A stretch of DNA of 64,000 nt. It comes from Marinobacter koreensis (lineage in GTDB: Bacteria; Pseudomonadota; Gammaproteobacteria; Pseudomonadales; Oleiphilaceae). The stretch lies in NCBI RefSeq assembly GCF_023156285.1, contig NZ_JAKZAJ010000001.1, forward strand, positions 806,001 to 870,000, read 5' to 3'. Positions 1 through 5,904 of this stretch are shown piece by piece. How positions within the stretch are numbered: the first letter of the stretch is position 1; each line of letters opens with the position of its first letter. Position numbers and translations under genes: made by a program. The notes beneath the pieces were generated by a model. The model was given only the letters and a program-made list of their open reading frames with translations, had not been told where the DNA came from and did no database searches.

Positions 1-348
1 TAGCTTTCGAGTCAAGGCTCCCGAGGCTGTCATTTGAGCTTGCCGGTGGAGCAGGGCTGCGTGTTCAGGGGAGGTTTCTATCATCTTTTGGATGGTGAAC
101 TCGAGAATATCCTTATCGTTTCCCAGCTTGGGCCCCTCGCCGAATGCAAGCCACCAGAAATTGAATCCAGTGATCTCAGCCAATCCTTTGATGTGTTCAG
201 CTTGAATGCCGCCGTGGCGCTTCCAGTTAAGTACTGATGTCCGTGCAACGTCCAGCCGGTCGGCGATTCTGCTCATCCGGACGCCTGACGTATCGATAGC
301 TTCTTGAATTCGCTTGGCTCTTGCGGCTGCTTTTAGGTTGTTCGCCAT
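1..348 (-). CDS. Phage repressor-like HTH protein, paralogue A (partial, runs off window)
   Basis: The minus-strand frame is open from an ATG at 348 to the window edge, giving at least 116 residues with no stop seen. The N-terminal half has an HTH of the phage CI-repressor N-terminal type, with RTSVLNWK as the recognition-helix region and FWWLAFGEGPK closing the domain. It is a clear paralogue of the gene at 366-785: both share the start position, the RTSVLNWK block and the FWWLAFGEGPK block. It lies 17 bp downstream of that gene on the same strand, so the two are probably co-transcribed. The C-terminus is unseen, so a peptidase-type dimerisation domain cannot be excluded. Role as a lysogeny regulator is inferred from position and family. 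Confidence 0.8.
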   Translation of the reverse strand, partial: MANNLKAAARAKRIQEAIDTSGVRMSRIADRLDVARTSVLNWKRHGGIQAEHIKGLAEITGFNFWWLAFGEGPKLGNDKDILEFTIQKMIETSPEHAALLHRQAQMTASGALTRKL

Positions 349-365
349 ATTCAAAAGGTTTTTTG

Positions 366-785
366 TTATTTGTCAAACAAGGTTCTGTTTTTGATCATTT
401 CTTGCAGAAAGCTGGCAAGCGAGCGTGCCATCGTCTCATTCAGTAGGCCTGATTGGCTGGCCTGATTTAACACATCAATCAAGTGAGCGTGTTCCGGAGA
501 CAGGCGGGCGGTGTTGTCTGACTGGATTATGTGTTGCCCGCCTGGTTTTTCATCGCCAATTTTCTTCGGGCCTTCGCCAAAGGCAAGCCACCAGAATCGA
601 TAGCCCGTGATGTCAGCCAATCCGCGCAGATTATCGACGTTGATCGCCCCTCGCTTTTTCCAGTTCAGCACAGAGGTTCTTGATGCATGGAGTCGTTCCG
701 CGATTTCAAAGGCGCGCAGAGGGCCTTCTTCAATCGCTTCTCTCAGCCTTTCGGCACGGGCGTTGTTTGGGGGGTCTAATGTCAT
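366..785 (-). CDS. Phage CI-like repressor, paralogue B
   Basis: A 139-residue DNA-binding protein, divergent from the Cro-like gene at 888, as expected for the prophage maintenance repressor. The HTH region (residues about 15-75) contains RTSVLNWK and ends in FWWLAFGEGPK. The ATG at 785 is chosen over upstream starts because it gives the same spacing to the HTH as paralogue A (18 residues to the AI pair). The tail (about residues 75-139) is short and polar. It lacks the Ser/Lys S24 peptidase domain of LexA/CI-type repressors, so classical RecA-stimulated self-cleavage is not expected. Expression is probably from the operator region 786-887. Alternative: this copy or paralogue A may act as a secondary regulator. 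Confidence 0.85.
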   Translation of the reverse strand: MTLDPPNNARAERLREAIEEGPLRAFEIAERLHASRTSVLNWKKRGAINVDNLRGLADITGYRFWWLAFGEGPKKIGDEKPGGQHIIQSDNTARLSPEHAHLIDVLNQASQSGLLNETMARSLASFLQEMIKNRTLFDK

Positions 786-887
786 GCTCTGCATTGTAAT
801 GCTTGACCTCAACTTCTGTGAGCGCTTAAAGTTGATTCCGAATAAGCAAGTTGATTTCCAATAAGCAAAACTGTTTTTGGAGCTGTC
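786..887. promoter_or_regulatory. Immunity operator/promoter region between repressor and cro
   Basis: This divergent intergenic region holds two 21-bp direct repeats (829-849 and 848-868) that match at 19 of 21 positions and sit 19 bp apart. Each begins AAGTTGATT and ends AATAAGCAA. An inverted TCAACTT copy lies at 809-815, so three half-site-like elements occur in 60 bp. TTGACC at 803-808 is a possible -35 for cro, with only a weak -10. Such a multi-site array between cI and cro is what OR-type operators look like; which proteins bind is inferred. Confidence 0.6.
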
Positions 888-1124
888 ATGGTTATACCTA
901 TTGTTGATGAGATTGCCTGTGAGCTCGGCGGGCGGCCTGAGCTGGTTCGGCTTCTGGGCTGCACAAGAAGCAATCTATTTAAATGGCGCCGAGTTCCTGC
1001 TGGTCACGTTCTGAAGATCGAGGCCGCAATCAAGGAAAAGGGCGGAACTATCGATCGGTACTACATGCGTCCGGACATTTTCGGCGAGTCTCCAGAGGCT
1101 ACCGAGCAACAGTCTGTTGCGTAA
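888..1124 (+). CDS. Cro-like / YdaS-type HTH regulator
   Basis: A 78-residue protein in the cro position, divergent from the repressors. Residues about 8-60 form a Cro/YdaS-like helix-turn-helix, with ELVRLLGCTRSNLFKWR as the HTH and VPAGHVLKIE following it, as in YdaS-family phage regulators. A GGAG ribosome site lies 6 bp before the ATG at 888. It probably represses the lysogenic promoter and sets early lytic transcription. The family also includes proteins annotated as antitoxins, but no toxin-like partner is adjacent, so a Cro role is favoured. Confidence 0.75.
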   Translation: MVIPIVDEIACELGGRPELVRLLGCTRSNLFKWRRVPAGHVLKIEAAIKEKGGTIDRYYMRPDIFGESPEATEQQSVA

Positions 1125-1148
1125 CTGACCGGCTGGATGGGGTAAGGA

Positions 1149-1649
1149 ATGGGCGAGCAACAGAGTAAACCTGATTATCTATATGGTCTGAGCGAGATCA
1201 CTGTTCAGCTCACTATGCCAGGCGGAGATTTACGAATCGTTCCTGGCCTGACACACAAAGCTTGTTCGGGCCTGGCGGTAACCATGCTGCCGTTCGGAGT
1301 CTTCCAGGTAACGCATATCGGTACCGGTCGTAAGCTTTGCCACAACTATGAGCGCGCCTCTTCTGCTTTGCTGGCTATGAGCCAGTGGGCGCTCATTGCG
1401 GATATTGCAGGCAAGTCATGGGCTGACTTGGGGCAGACCGGCGCTGCCGATCTGATCACGGAGCTGAATTCCGAGGAGGTGCCTTTTGATGGCTGTACCA
1501 GCACTTCCAAAGCTGGTACTCGGAAAATGAACGTTGGCGAATGGTTTCGAAGCCACCGCATACCGATCTTTGATGAGTTCCCGTGGGAAGAAATCGACCC
1601 GTTTGAGGCTGCCATCAGCAATCTCGAAAAGATCGAGGTAGCGGAATGA
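1149..1649 (+). CDS. Hypothetical early prophage protein
   Basis: A 166-residue protein of unrecognised family. It starts at ATG 1149 after a GGTAAGGA ribosome site. The N-terminal half (about 15-65) is beta-like with hydrophobic alternation; the middle (about 68-85) is an Ala/Leu-rich helix; the C-terminal part is acidic and carries a GEWFRSHRIPIFDEFPWEE segment. No signal peptide, membrane segment or catalytic motif is visible. Its 3' end overlaps the next gene by 4 bp (ATGA), and it lies in the early rightward operon between cro and the replication genes, so an accessory role in early development or host takeover is possible but unproven. Confidence 0.6.
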   Translation: MGEQQSKPDYLYGLSEITVQLTMPGGDLRIVPGLTHKACSGLAVTMLPFGVFQVTHIGTGRKLCHNYERASSALLAMSQWALIADIAGKSWADLGQTGAADLITELNSEEVPFDGCTSTSKAGTRKMNVGEWFRSHRIPIFDEFPWEEIDPFEAAISNLEKIEVAE

Positions 1650-2212
1650 GCAACGAGAAGCCGATTATTTTCAACGACGAAATGATCAGGGCGATCCTTG
1701 GGGGGCGGAAGACTCAGACTCGGCGAATCATAAAGCCGCAACCGGAGGGTGGCGCGATGTGGACACCTTTTGCGCCCCAGAGATATGTGAACGGTGTGGG
1801 TAACCCGCTGATTTGCCGCTATGGCCAGCCAGGCGATCGGTTATGGGTGCGCGAGACCTTTGCAGTCCTTGGCGATGAGGACAAGCATGTTTTGCACTAC
1901 AGAGCTACGCACCCGATCAAGGGCAGCGGCTGGAAGCCTTCCATTCATATGCCTCGCTGGGCCAGCCGGATCACGCTGGAGATCACCAGTGTTCGAATTG
2001 AGCGCCTGCAGGATATCAGCGGAGAGGACAGCGCTGCCGAGGGTGTAACCGGTCCGATTGGTTCGCCGAGAGCCTACGGCGTGGTTACGAAGCAATTCGC
2101 CCGGGACCAGTTCATGAGGCTCTGGGAGTCGATCAACGGGCCCGACTCATGGCACGTCAATCCGTGGGTCTGGGTGATCGAGTTTGAGCGCATTGATCAA
2201 AAGGGCGTTTAG
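1646..2212 (+). CDS. ASCH-domain-like phage protein
   Basis: A 188-residue protein resembling the ASCH-like proteins common in early operons of tailed prophages. The signature region near residues 15-30 is ILGGRKTQTRR followed by KPQP, matching the ASCH G-x-K-T-x-x-x-R pattern. GDRLWVRETF (about 68-77) and ITLEITSVRIERLQDIS fit the beta-barrel core, and the end WHVNPWVWVIEFERI is typical of this phage subgroup. ASCH domains resemble PUA folds and are thought to bind RNA or modified nucleosides; the substrate here is unknown. It is translationally coupled to the preceding gene by an ATGA overlap and is followed one base later by the O-like gene. Confidence 0.65.
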   Translation: MSNEKPIIFNDEMIRAILGGRKTQTRRIIKPQPEGGAMWTPFAPQRYVNGVGNPLICRYGQPGDRLWVRETFAVLGDEDKHVLHYRATHPIKGSGWKPSIHMPRWASRITLEITSVRIERLQDISGEDSAAEGVTGPIGSPRAYGVVTKQFARDQFMRLWESINGPDSWHVNPWVWVIEFERIDQKGV

Positions 2213-2213
2213 C

Positions 2214-3167
2214 ATGCGTTCACAGTGGAATGATGCTGAAGACGAAGCCCTGCAGGGGCTCACGCCCGAGGCTCAGGTGATCTATCTGCGGGGATTTCGC
2301 CGATACATGGACTACCGAACGGGCGTGGCCGGTGGTCGTGTCCGAAAGCTGTCCTATCGTGCCCTGGCGGAGCTGATCGCCGTGGATCCGGATTGGGGGA
2401 GCCAGCGCAAGCGCGCGGAGACCCCATCCCTTGGCCGTGTGCGGGCTCGAGTGGCGGAGCTGGAGCGGGCCGGCCTGGTGGTGAACCATGAATCCAGCCG
2501 CAGCCGGGGCCTTGTTTTTAAACTGCCTTTGGCGGATGTGGGATCAGTCCGTCCAGAAAAGGAACAACACAAGGAACAACACAGGGAGCAACACAAGGAA
2601 CCGCATAGCGGGAAAGTGGTTAACCTCCCGAAAAAACAGGAAATAGTTCCAGCAGGGCAGGGGAGGAACGACACAGGGAGCAACACAGGGAACGACACAA
2701 GGAACAACACACATCTGTATAACTATACTGTACTTAACTCTACTAACGCGGGTGCGCGCGATAATGAGGCGTGGCCTGACACCTTCCAGCCCCAACAGCC
2801 AGACGAATGGGGTTCCTTCCTTGGCCGTGAGAGGCAATGGGCTTACCACCGGGTAGCTCGCCCGAAGCTGATCGTGCTCTACCAGTACTGGACGCGGCTG
2901 GGGCTCACCATTGGCGACATGCGCCAGATCATGAAATCGGCTGAGGCCAACCTGGGTCGCATTCCAGATGGACCGGAGTACTACAAGCCCTTCTCGGAAA
3001 GCTACGCCCGTGAGCGGGACAGGCTTAACCAGGATCTTCAAAACAACCAGCAGCGAGGTGCCAATGACACAAGTGCGCCAGATCCACAGCATCGTTCAAG
3101 GCGTGACGAACGATCTGCAGTCCAGCGACAACTCTCCGATCCAGACTACGCACTCGAGCACTGGTGA
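2214..3167 (+). CDS. Phage replication initiator, O-like
   Basis: A 317-residue protein in the lambda O position, directly before a P-like gene. The ATG at 2214, one base after the upstream stop, is preferred to an in-frame start at 2184 inside that gene. Residues about 1-105 look like a winged-helix region (KLSYRALAELIAVD, then RVRARVAELERAGLV). The middle (about 115-180) is low complexity and encodes EQHK/EQHR and NDTG/SNTG repeats, which arise from DNA iterons. The C-terminal part (about 195-270) has WAYHRVARPKLIVLYQYWTRLG and a charged tail. The O analogy rests on position, iterons and domain arrangement; sequence similarity to lambda O itself is not evident. It is inferred to bind the internal iterons and load helicase through the P-like protein. 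Confidence 0.7.
   Translation: MRSQWNDAEDEALQGLTPEAQVIYLRGFRRYMDYRTGVAGGRVRKLSYRALAELIAVDPDWGSQRKRAETPSLGRVRARVAELERAGLVVNHESSRSRGLVFKLPLADVGSVRPEKEQHKEQHREQHKEPHSGKVVNLPKKQEIVPAGQGRNDTGSNTGNDTRNNTHLYNYTVLNSTNAGARDNEAWPDTFQPQQPDEWGSFLGRERQWAYHRVARPKLIVLYQYWTRLGLTIGDMRQIMKSAEANLGRIPDGPEYYKPFSESYARERDRLNQDLQNNQQRGANDTSAPDPQHRSRRDERSAVQRQLSDPDYALEHW
2561..2747. repeat. Candidate prophage replication origin: 12-bp iterons plus AT-rich stretch
   Basis: Two clusters of four head-to-tail 12-bp units lie inside the O-like gene. Cluster 1 is at 2561-2608 and cluster 2 at 2665-2712. The consensus is GGARCRACACAR, with the last unit of cluster 1 the most degenerate (GGAACCGCATAG). Cluster 2 is followed at once by a stretch (2713-2746) in which only about a quarter of bases are G or C, in an otherwise GC-rich gene. 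Iterons followed by an AT-rich unwinding region inside the initiator gene is the lambda ori design. The units are read in different frames in the two clusters, so the DNA rather than the peptide is conserved. Confidence 0.7.
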
Positions 3168-3561
3168 TCGGTTCAGCGAGGAGCAAAAGCGCAAAACGGT
3201 TCTGTTCTTCAACCGGCTGCAGCTGATCTACGGGCATCGCTTCACCGTGCAGTGGCCGGATGAGAAAACCATCAGGCTGGCCCGAAGGGAGTGGGCGGGC
3301 GAAGTGGATGCATTGAGCTGGGAGCAGCTTGAAACGGCCTTGAGCCGCGCCAAAGCGAAGCTGATCGAGGGTGACGGGGATTTCTACTGGCCGGATGTGG
3401 GCCGGATTCTGGGGTTGGCTCGGGACCGAAAAAGCGCTGCTCACCAGAACCTCCAGCCGGCACTGCCTGAAGGGGATTCTGTGAAGCAAACAAGGCGCAA
3501 GGCGGCTCGGAAGGGTATGGCGCGGGTGTGGTCGATCCTTGGAGGTGGCCATGCTGAGTGA
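3064..3561 (+). CDS. Phage replication protein P-like (helicase loader candidate)
   Basis: A 165-residue protein downstream of and overlapping the O-like gene by 104 bp in another frame. The ATG at 3064 follows a GAGG ribosome site. The core (about 40-125) reads FFNRLQLIYGHRFTVQWPD and then DGDFYWPDVGRILGLA, a pattern seen in phage replication protein P families. The tail is basic. The lambda P role is to recruit and load the host DnaB helicase at the phage origin. Assignment is by gene order and family resemblance; DnaB binding itself cannot be seen in the sequence. Confidence 0.65.
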   Translation: MTQVRQIHSIVQGVTNDLQSSDNSPIQTTHSSTGDRFSEEQKRKTVLFFNRLQLIYGHRFTVQWPDEKTIRLARREWAGEVDALSWEQLETALSRAKAKLIEGDGDFYWPDVGRILGLARDRKSAAHQNLQPALPEGDSVKQTRRKAARKGMARVWSILGGGHAE

Positions 3562-3913
3562 TACCCAGCAGCGGCTGACCGAGTGGGCCCGCTGGGTGCG
3601 CACCAGCGACAGTGGCTTACGGATGGGTTACAACCGGGTGAACTTGATGCCTGCTGGCTCTGTGGCCATGCCGGTATGTACCGATGAGGAGGCCCTGGCC
3701 GTGGACCGTGCCATTGCCCGCCTGAGGCGGCGTGACAAGGACATGGCGGATATTCTGGTGATGGTGTACTCCTACGGGTTCAGCATGGCGCGTGTTGCCA
3801 GGGAGTCCGGTGTGGGAAGCCGGGAGCGGGTGCGTTATCTGTTGGGTGGTGCTGAGGCGTGGATTGACTGCGCTCTTGCGGACGATAAGATGATTTCAAA
3901 TAAACAATATTGA
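3551..3913 (+). CDS. Antitermination protein Q-like
   Basis: A 120-residue protein of the phage Q family of late antiterminators. The ATG at 3551 is preferred because GGAGG lies just upstream; an in-frame TTG at 3539 has no such site. Conserved features are WARWVR near the N-terminus, the DDEA-like segment TDEEALAVDRAIARL (about 45-60), and a sigma-region-4-like HTH (FSMARVARESGVGSRERVRYLL, about 80-100) ending in GAEAWIDCAL. It should act on RNA polymerase paused near the late promoter that begins within its own stop codon, allowing read-through of the terminator at 4002-4027 into the lysis and structural genes. It overlaps the P-like gene by 11 bp. Confidence 0.8.
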   Translation: MLSDTQQRLTEWARWVRTSDSGLRMGYNRVNLMPAGSVAMPVCTDEEALAVDRAIARLRRRDKDMADILVMVYSYGFSMARVARESGVGSRERVRYLLGGAEAWIDCALADDKMISNKQY

Positions 3914-3938
3914 CATCCTGCATGCAGAAAACTACTCT
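3910..3938 (+). promoter_or_regulatory. Late promoter (PR'-like)
   Basis: A consensus -35 TTGACA (3910-3915) is separated by exactly 17 bp from TACTCT (3933-3938), a partial -10. The -35 contains the stop codon of the Q gene. A terminator lies about 65-80 bp downstream, giving the short aborted leader that a Q protein would extend. The pattern matches lambda PR'-tR'. The weak -10 is consistent with Q-dependent behaviour but is only suggestive. Confidence 0.65.
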
Positions 3939-4001
3939 CTTTTCCGTAAGGTGCAGGAAGTGCATCTGAGGACTCGCAGCAAACACTCTTGATACTCCTT
4001 C

Positions 4002-4027
4002 AACCCGGCCTGGTGCCGGGTTTTTTT
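4002..4027 (+). terminator. Rho-independent terminator (tR'-like)
   Basis: The stem AACCCGGC / GCCGGGTT (4002-4009 and 4015-4022) has a 5-nt loop and is followed by seven T residues (4021-4027). It lies between the late promoter and the lysozyme gene, so it should stop late transcription until Q modifies the polymerase. Confidence 0.85.
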
Positions 4028-4039
4028 ATGGTTGGAATC

Positions 4040-4459
4040 ATGAATAGACAACTTCTCCTGAAGCAGCTTGAGCGTCATGAGGGCCTCAGGCTGAAGCCAT
4101 ACCGTGACACGGTTGGAAAGCTCACCGTTGGCTATGGCCGCAACCTGGACGATCGCGGGATCAGTGAGGACGAAGCCGGCTTCATGCTGGATAACGACAT
4201 CGACCAGGTGGAGCAGGAGCTGGAGCGTATGCCTCTGTACCTGAGCCTGGATCCGATCCGGCAGGTGGTTCTGGCCAATATGGCATTCAACATGGGCGTG
4301 CCAACGCTGCTGGAGTTCCGGCGCATGTTGGGTGCCCTGGCTGAGAAAGACTGGGACAGAGCAGCTGCCGAGATGATGGACAGCAAATGGGCCCGGCAGG
4401 TAGGTAGTCGCGCGGTGGAGCTTTCTGAACTGATGCGGCGGGGTGAGGCCCCGCAATGA
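4040..4459 (+). CDS. Phage lysozyme (endolysin), GH24 / T4-lysozyme type
   Basis: A 139-residue endolysin that hydrolyses the peptidoglycan glycan backbone. The T4-lysozyme catalytic triad is visible near the N-terminus: Glu in RHEGLRLKPYRD, Asp in YRDT and Thr in KLTVGYG, with the correct spacing. MAFNMG and the C-terminal helices complete the fold. An ATG at 4028 that abuts the terminator T-run would add four residues; 4040 is preferred because it starts the conserved domain. There is no signal or SAR sequence, so release needs a holin, which fits the membrane proteins encoded next. It is the first gene of the Q-controlled late operon and overlaps the next gene by 4 bp. Confidence 0.92.
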   Translation: MNRQLLLKQLERHEGLRLKPYRDTVGKLTVGYGRNLDDRGISEDEAGFMLDNDIDQVEQELERMPLYLSLDPIRQVVLANMAFNMGVPTLLEFRRMLGALAEKDWDRAAAEMMDSKWARQVGSRAVELSELMRRGEAPQ

Positions 4460-4737
4460 GTGAGGAGATGAGCGATCGCAGAAGCTGGCACATAGACAAG
4501 GGGATTCCCATTGCGGTGATTCTTTCGGTGGTTGTTCTGGCCGTGTCTATCTCGCGGGATCAGTCCAAGCAGGATGAGCGCATCTCGTTGGTGGAGACAT
4601 CGGTGCAGATGCTGCAGAAGTCGCGCCTGAATGATCAGGAGCGAGCAGAGAAGCGCTTTGACGAGTTCAAGACAGACCTTAGGGCGATCAACGCCAAGCT
4701 CGATCGGCTGATCGAAAGCCAGTATGAACGCCAGTAA
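4456..4737 (+). CDS. Lysis-cassette small membrane protein with coiled coil
   Basis: A 93-residue protein with one membrane segment (about residues 17-33, IPIAVILSVVVLAVSI) followed by a charged helical region likely to form a coiled coil (RISLVETSVQML, then ERAEKRFDEFKTDLRAI). It starts in an ATGA overlap with the lysozyme stop; an alternative start is 4468. The place between endolysin and spanins suggests a role in lysis, such as a class III-like holin, antiholin or lysis-timing protein. The topology alone cannot distinguish these and the family was not recognised. Confidence 0.65.
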   Translation: MSEEMSDRRSWHIDKGIPIAVILSVVVLAVSISRDQSKQDERISLVETSVQMLQKSRLNDQERAEKRFDEFKTDLRAINAKLDRLIESQYERQ

Positions 4738-4954
4738 CGGGCAGCATCCGAACCCCAACCAGTGGTGGTTTCACCGCAGGCTGATGGCCTACATGAGCAT
4801 CATCGGCCTGTACCTGGTTGCGGGCGCCATGTTGCTCGGGTCTATCCAGGCGCCCATGGTGCCGCTGGCCCAGACCCTTTGTTACGTGTTCAGTGCAAAT
4901 CTTCTGTACTACTACGGCGGCAATGCCGTGGAGTACCTCAAGGCGAAGTCATGA
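4724..4954 (+). CDS. Putative holin (two membrane segments)
   Basis: A 76-residue hydrophobic protein with two predicted membrane helices, about 22-41 (MAYMSIIGLYLVAGAMLLG) and 48-66 (LAQTLCYVFSANLLYYYGG). The N-terminus is polar with a WWFHRRL motif and the C-terminus short and basic. Size and topology match class II holins, and it sits between endolysin and spanin genes, so it is the better holin candidate of the two small membrane proteins. It overlaps the upstream gene by 14 bp and the Rz gene by 4 bp. Confidence 0.65.
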   Translation: MNASNGQHPNPNQWWFHRRLMAYMSIIGLYLVAGAMLLGSIQAPMVPLAQTLCYVFSANLLYYYGGNAVEYLKAKS

Positions 4955-5334
4955 CATTCAGGGTGAAGCTGCTGATTATCGCCGCCGTTCTGGCTGGTAC
5001 CGGCTTTGGCGGGTGGACTGCCCGAGGCTGGTTCGAGGATGCCAAGCGGCTTGCTGTTATGGAGGACAGGCAGGAGCTGGCAGCCGAGATCAGGGGCGAC
5101 ATATCCGGTATTGCTCAGAAGGTAGAGAGCCGGCTGGGTGAGCTCAGGGCCAATGAGCGCATCATTGATCGGGGAGTCATTCGTGAGATCCAGAAGCCTA
5201 TTTATCAGCGTGTGTGTGCTGAGCCTGATGTTGTCCGCCTGCTCAACGCAGCCCTCAGGGGCGATGCTGAGGCCAGACCAACAGAGCCTGCTGGTGAAGT
5301 GCCCAGAGGTGCCAGCACAGCTAAGGAACGGTAA
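4951..5334 (+). CDS. Rz: i-spanin, Rz-like
   Basis: A 127-residue inner-membrane spanin subunit. It has an N-terminal signal anchor (about residues 5-23, VKLLIIAAVLAGTGFGGW) and a periplasmic, charged helical domain. The ATG at 4951 overlaps the upstream stop; longer in-frame extensions would run through the holin-like gene and are rejected. The o-spanin gene is embedded in its 3' half in the +1 frame, the classic Rz/Rz1 layout. Together they link inner and outer membranes and fuse them in the last step of lysis. Confidence 0.85.
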   Translation: MTFRVKLLIIAAVLAGTGFGGWTARGWFEDAKRLAVMEDRQELAAEIRGDISGIAQKVESRLGELRANERIIDRGVIREIQKPIYQRVCAEPDVVRLLNAALRGDAEARPTEPAGEVPRGASTAKER

Positions 5335-5431
5335 GGGGCAGGAGTTGGTGCTGGTGATCAAAGAGGTTGCGTCCGTGTATCACAGTTGCGCTACCAGGCA
5401 TAACGGCCTGGTGGATGCCCTTGAGGAGTAA
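5183..5431 (+). CDS. Rz1: o-spanin, Rz1-like lipoprotein
   Basis: An 82-residue outer-membrane lipoprotein read in the +1 frame within and beyond Rz. The GTG at 5183 is chosen because GGGGAG lies 6 bp upstream and it places a normal lipoprotein signal at the N-terminus: basic RSR, hydrophobic core, then lipobox LSAC with Cys at about residue 20. The mature part has two more cysteines and is longer than lambda Rz1, extending 97 bp past the Rz stop. Upstream in-frame starts at 5138 and 5153 lack a good ribosome site. Confidence 0.85.
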   Translation: MRSRSLFISVCVLSLMLSACSTQPSGAMLRPDQQSLLVKCPEVPAQLRNGKGQELVLVIKEVASVYHSCATRHNGLVDALEE

Positions 5432-5435
5432 GCCA

Positions 5436-5819
5436 GTGCCACAAGCAATACCAAGGCCATGCCGGTCCGGTACCTGTTCTGCAGTGACCACCAACCGTAA
5501 TGGTTACTGCGAGGATCACCAGGCCAAGGCCAGTGGTTGGTTGAATCAGGACAGAGGAAGCAGTTCCCAGCGCGGCTATGGTGGCTGGTGGAAGCGGATT
5601 CGGGCACGCATCCTGCGCAGAGACAAGGGGCTGTGCCAGCCGTGCAAGGAGCAGGGCAGAGTGATGCCGGCCGTGGCAGTTGACCACATCGTACCGAAGG
5701 CTGAAGGCGGTACCGATGCAGACGAAAACCTTCAGGGCATTTGCAAGCGTTGTCACAAACTGAAAACCGAGGAAGAGTCGCGGAGGGCCCGGGGGCGGGG
5801 TCAAAACTTTCAGGCGTGA
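5436..5819 (+). CDS. HNH endonuclease
   Basis: A 127-residue nuclease encoded just before the terminase genes. GTG at 5436 follows GAGGAG by 7 bp and is preferred to an upstream in-frame start inside Rz1. The N-terminal part has a small Cys/His cluster (CRSGTC ... YCEDH). The C-terminal HNH motif is complete: VDHIVP, an Asn in DENLQGIC, and the CKRCHKLKT segment carrying the last His and zinc ligands. In HK97-like phages an HNH protein in this place works with terminase in cos cleavage; that role is inferred by position. Confidence 0.88.
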   Translation: MPQAIPRPCRSGTCSAVTTNRNGYCEDHQAKASGWLNQDRGSSSQRGYGGWWKRIRARILRRDKGLCQPCKEQGRVMPAVAVDHIVPKAEGGTDADENLQGICKRCHKLKTEEESRRARGRGQNFQA

Positions 5820-5904
5820 GTACCGTCGACCGCTCACCGTCCGTGATTTTTTTCGATGGCAAAATTGAGGTAGGGGGGGTATCTGCAAGGGTGCCCCTTT
5901 TTTT
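5820..5904 (+). other. Candidate cos region and/or terminator hairpin upstream of terS
   Basis: This 85-bp noncoding gap lies between the HNH and small terminase genes, where HK97-type phages keep cos. It holds a G7 run (5873-5879), a 6-bp stem GGGGTA / TGCCCC (5876-5881 and 5892-5897, one G-U pair) with a 10-nt loop, and T7 (5898-5904) that abuts the terS ATG. The hairpin plus T-run also resembles a weak intrinsic terminator, so the two readings cannot be separated from sequence alone. Confidence 0.45.

Noticed and set aside
888..1649. Cro/YdaS-like gene and following gene considered as a toxin-antitoxin pair
   Set aside because: The second protein has no toxin-like motif and the first lies exactly in the cro position opposite the repressors, so a regulator role is simpler.
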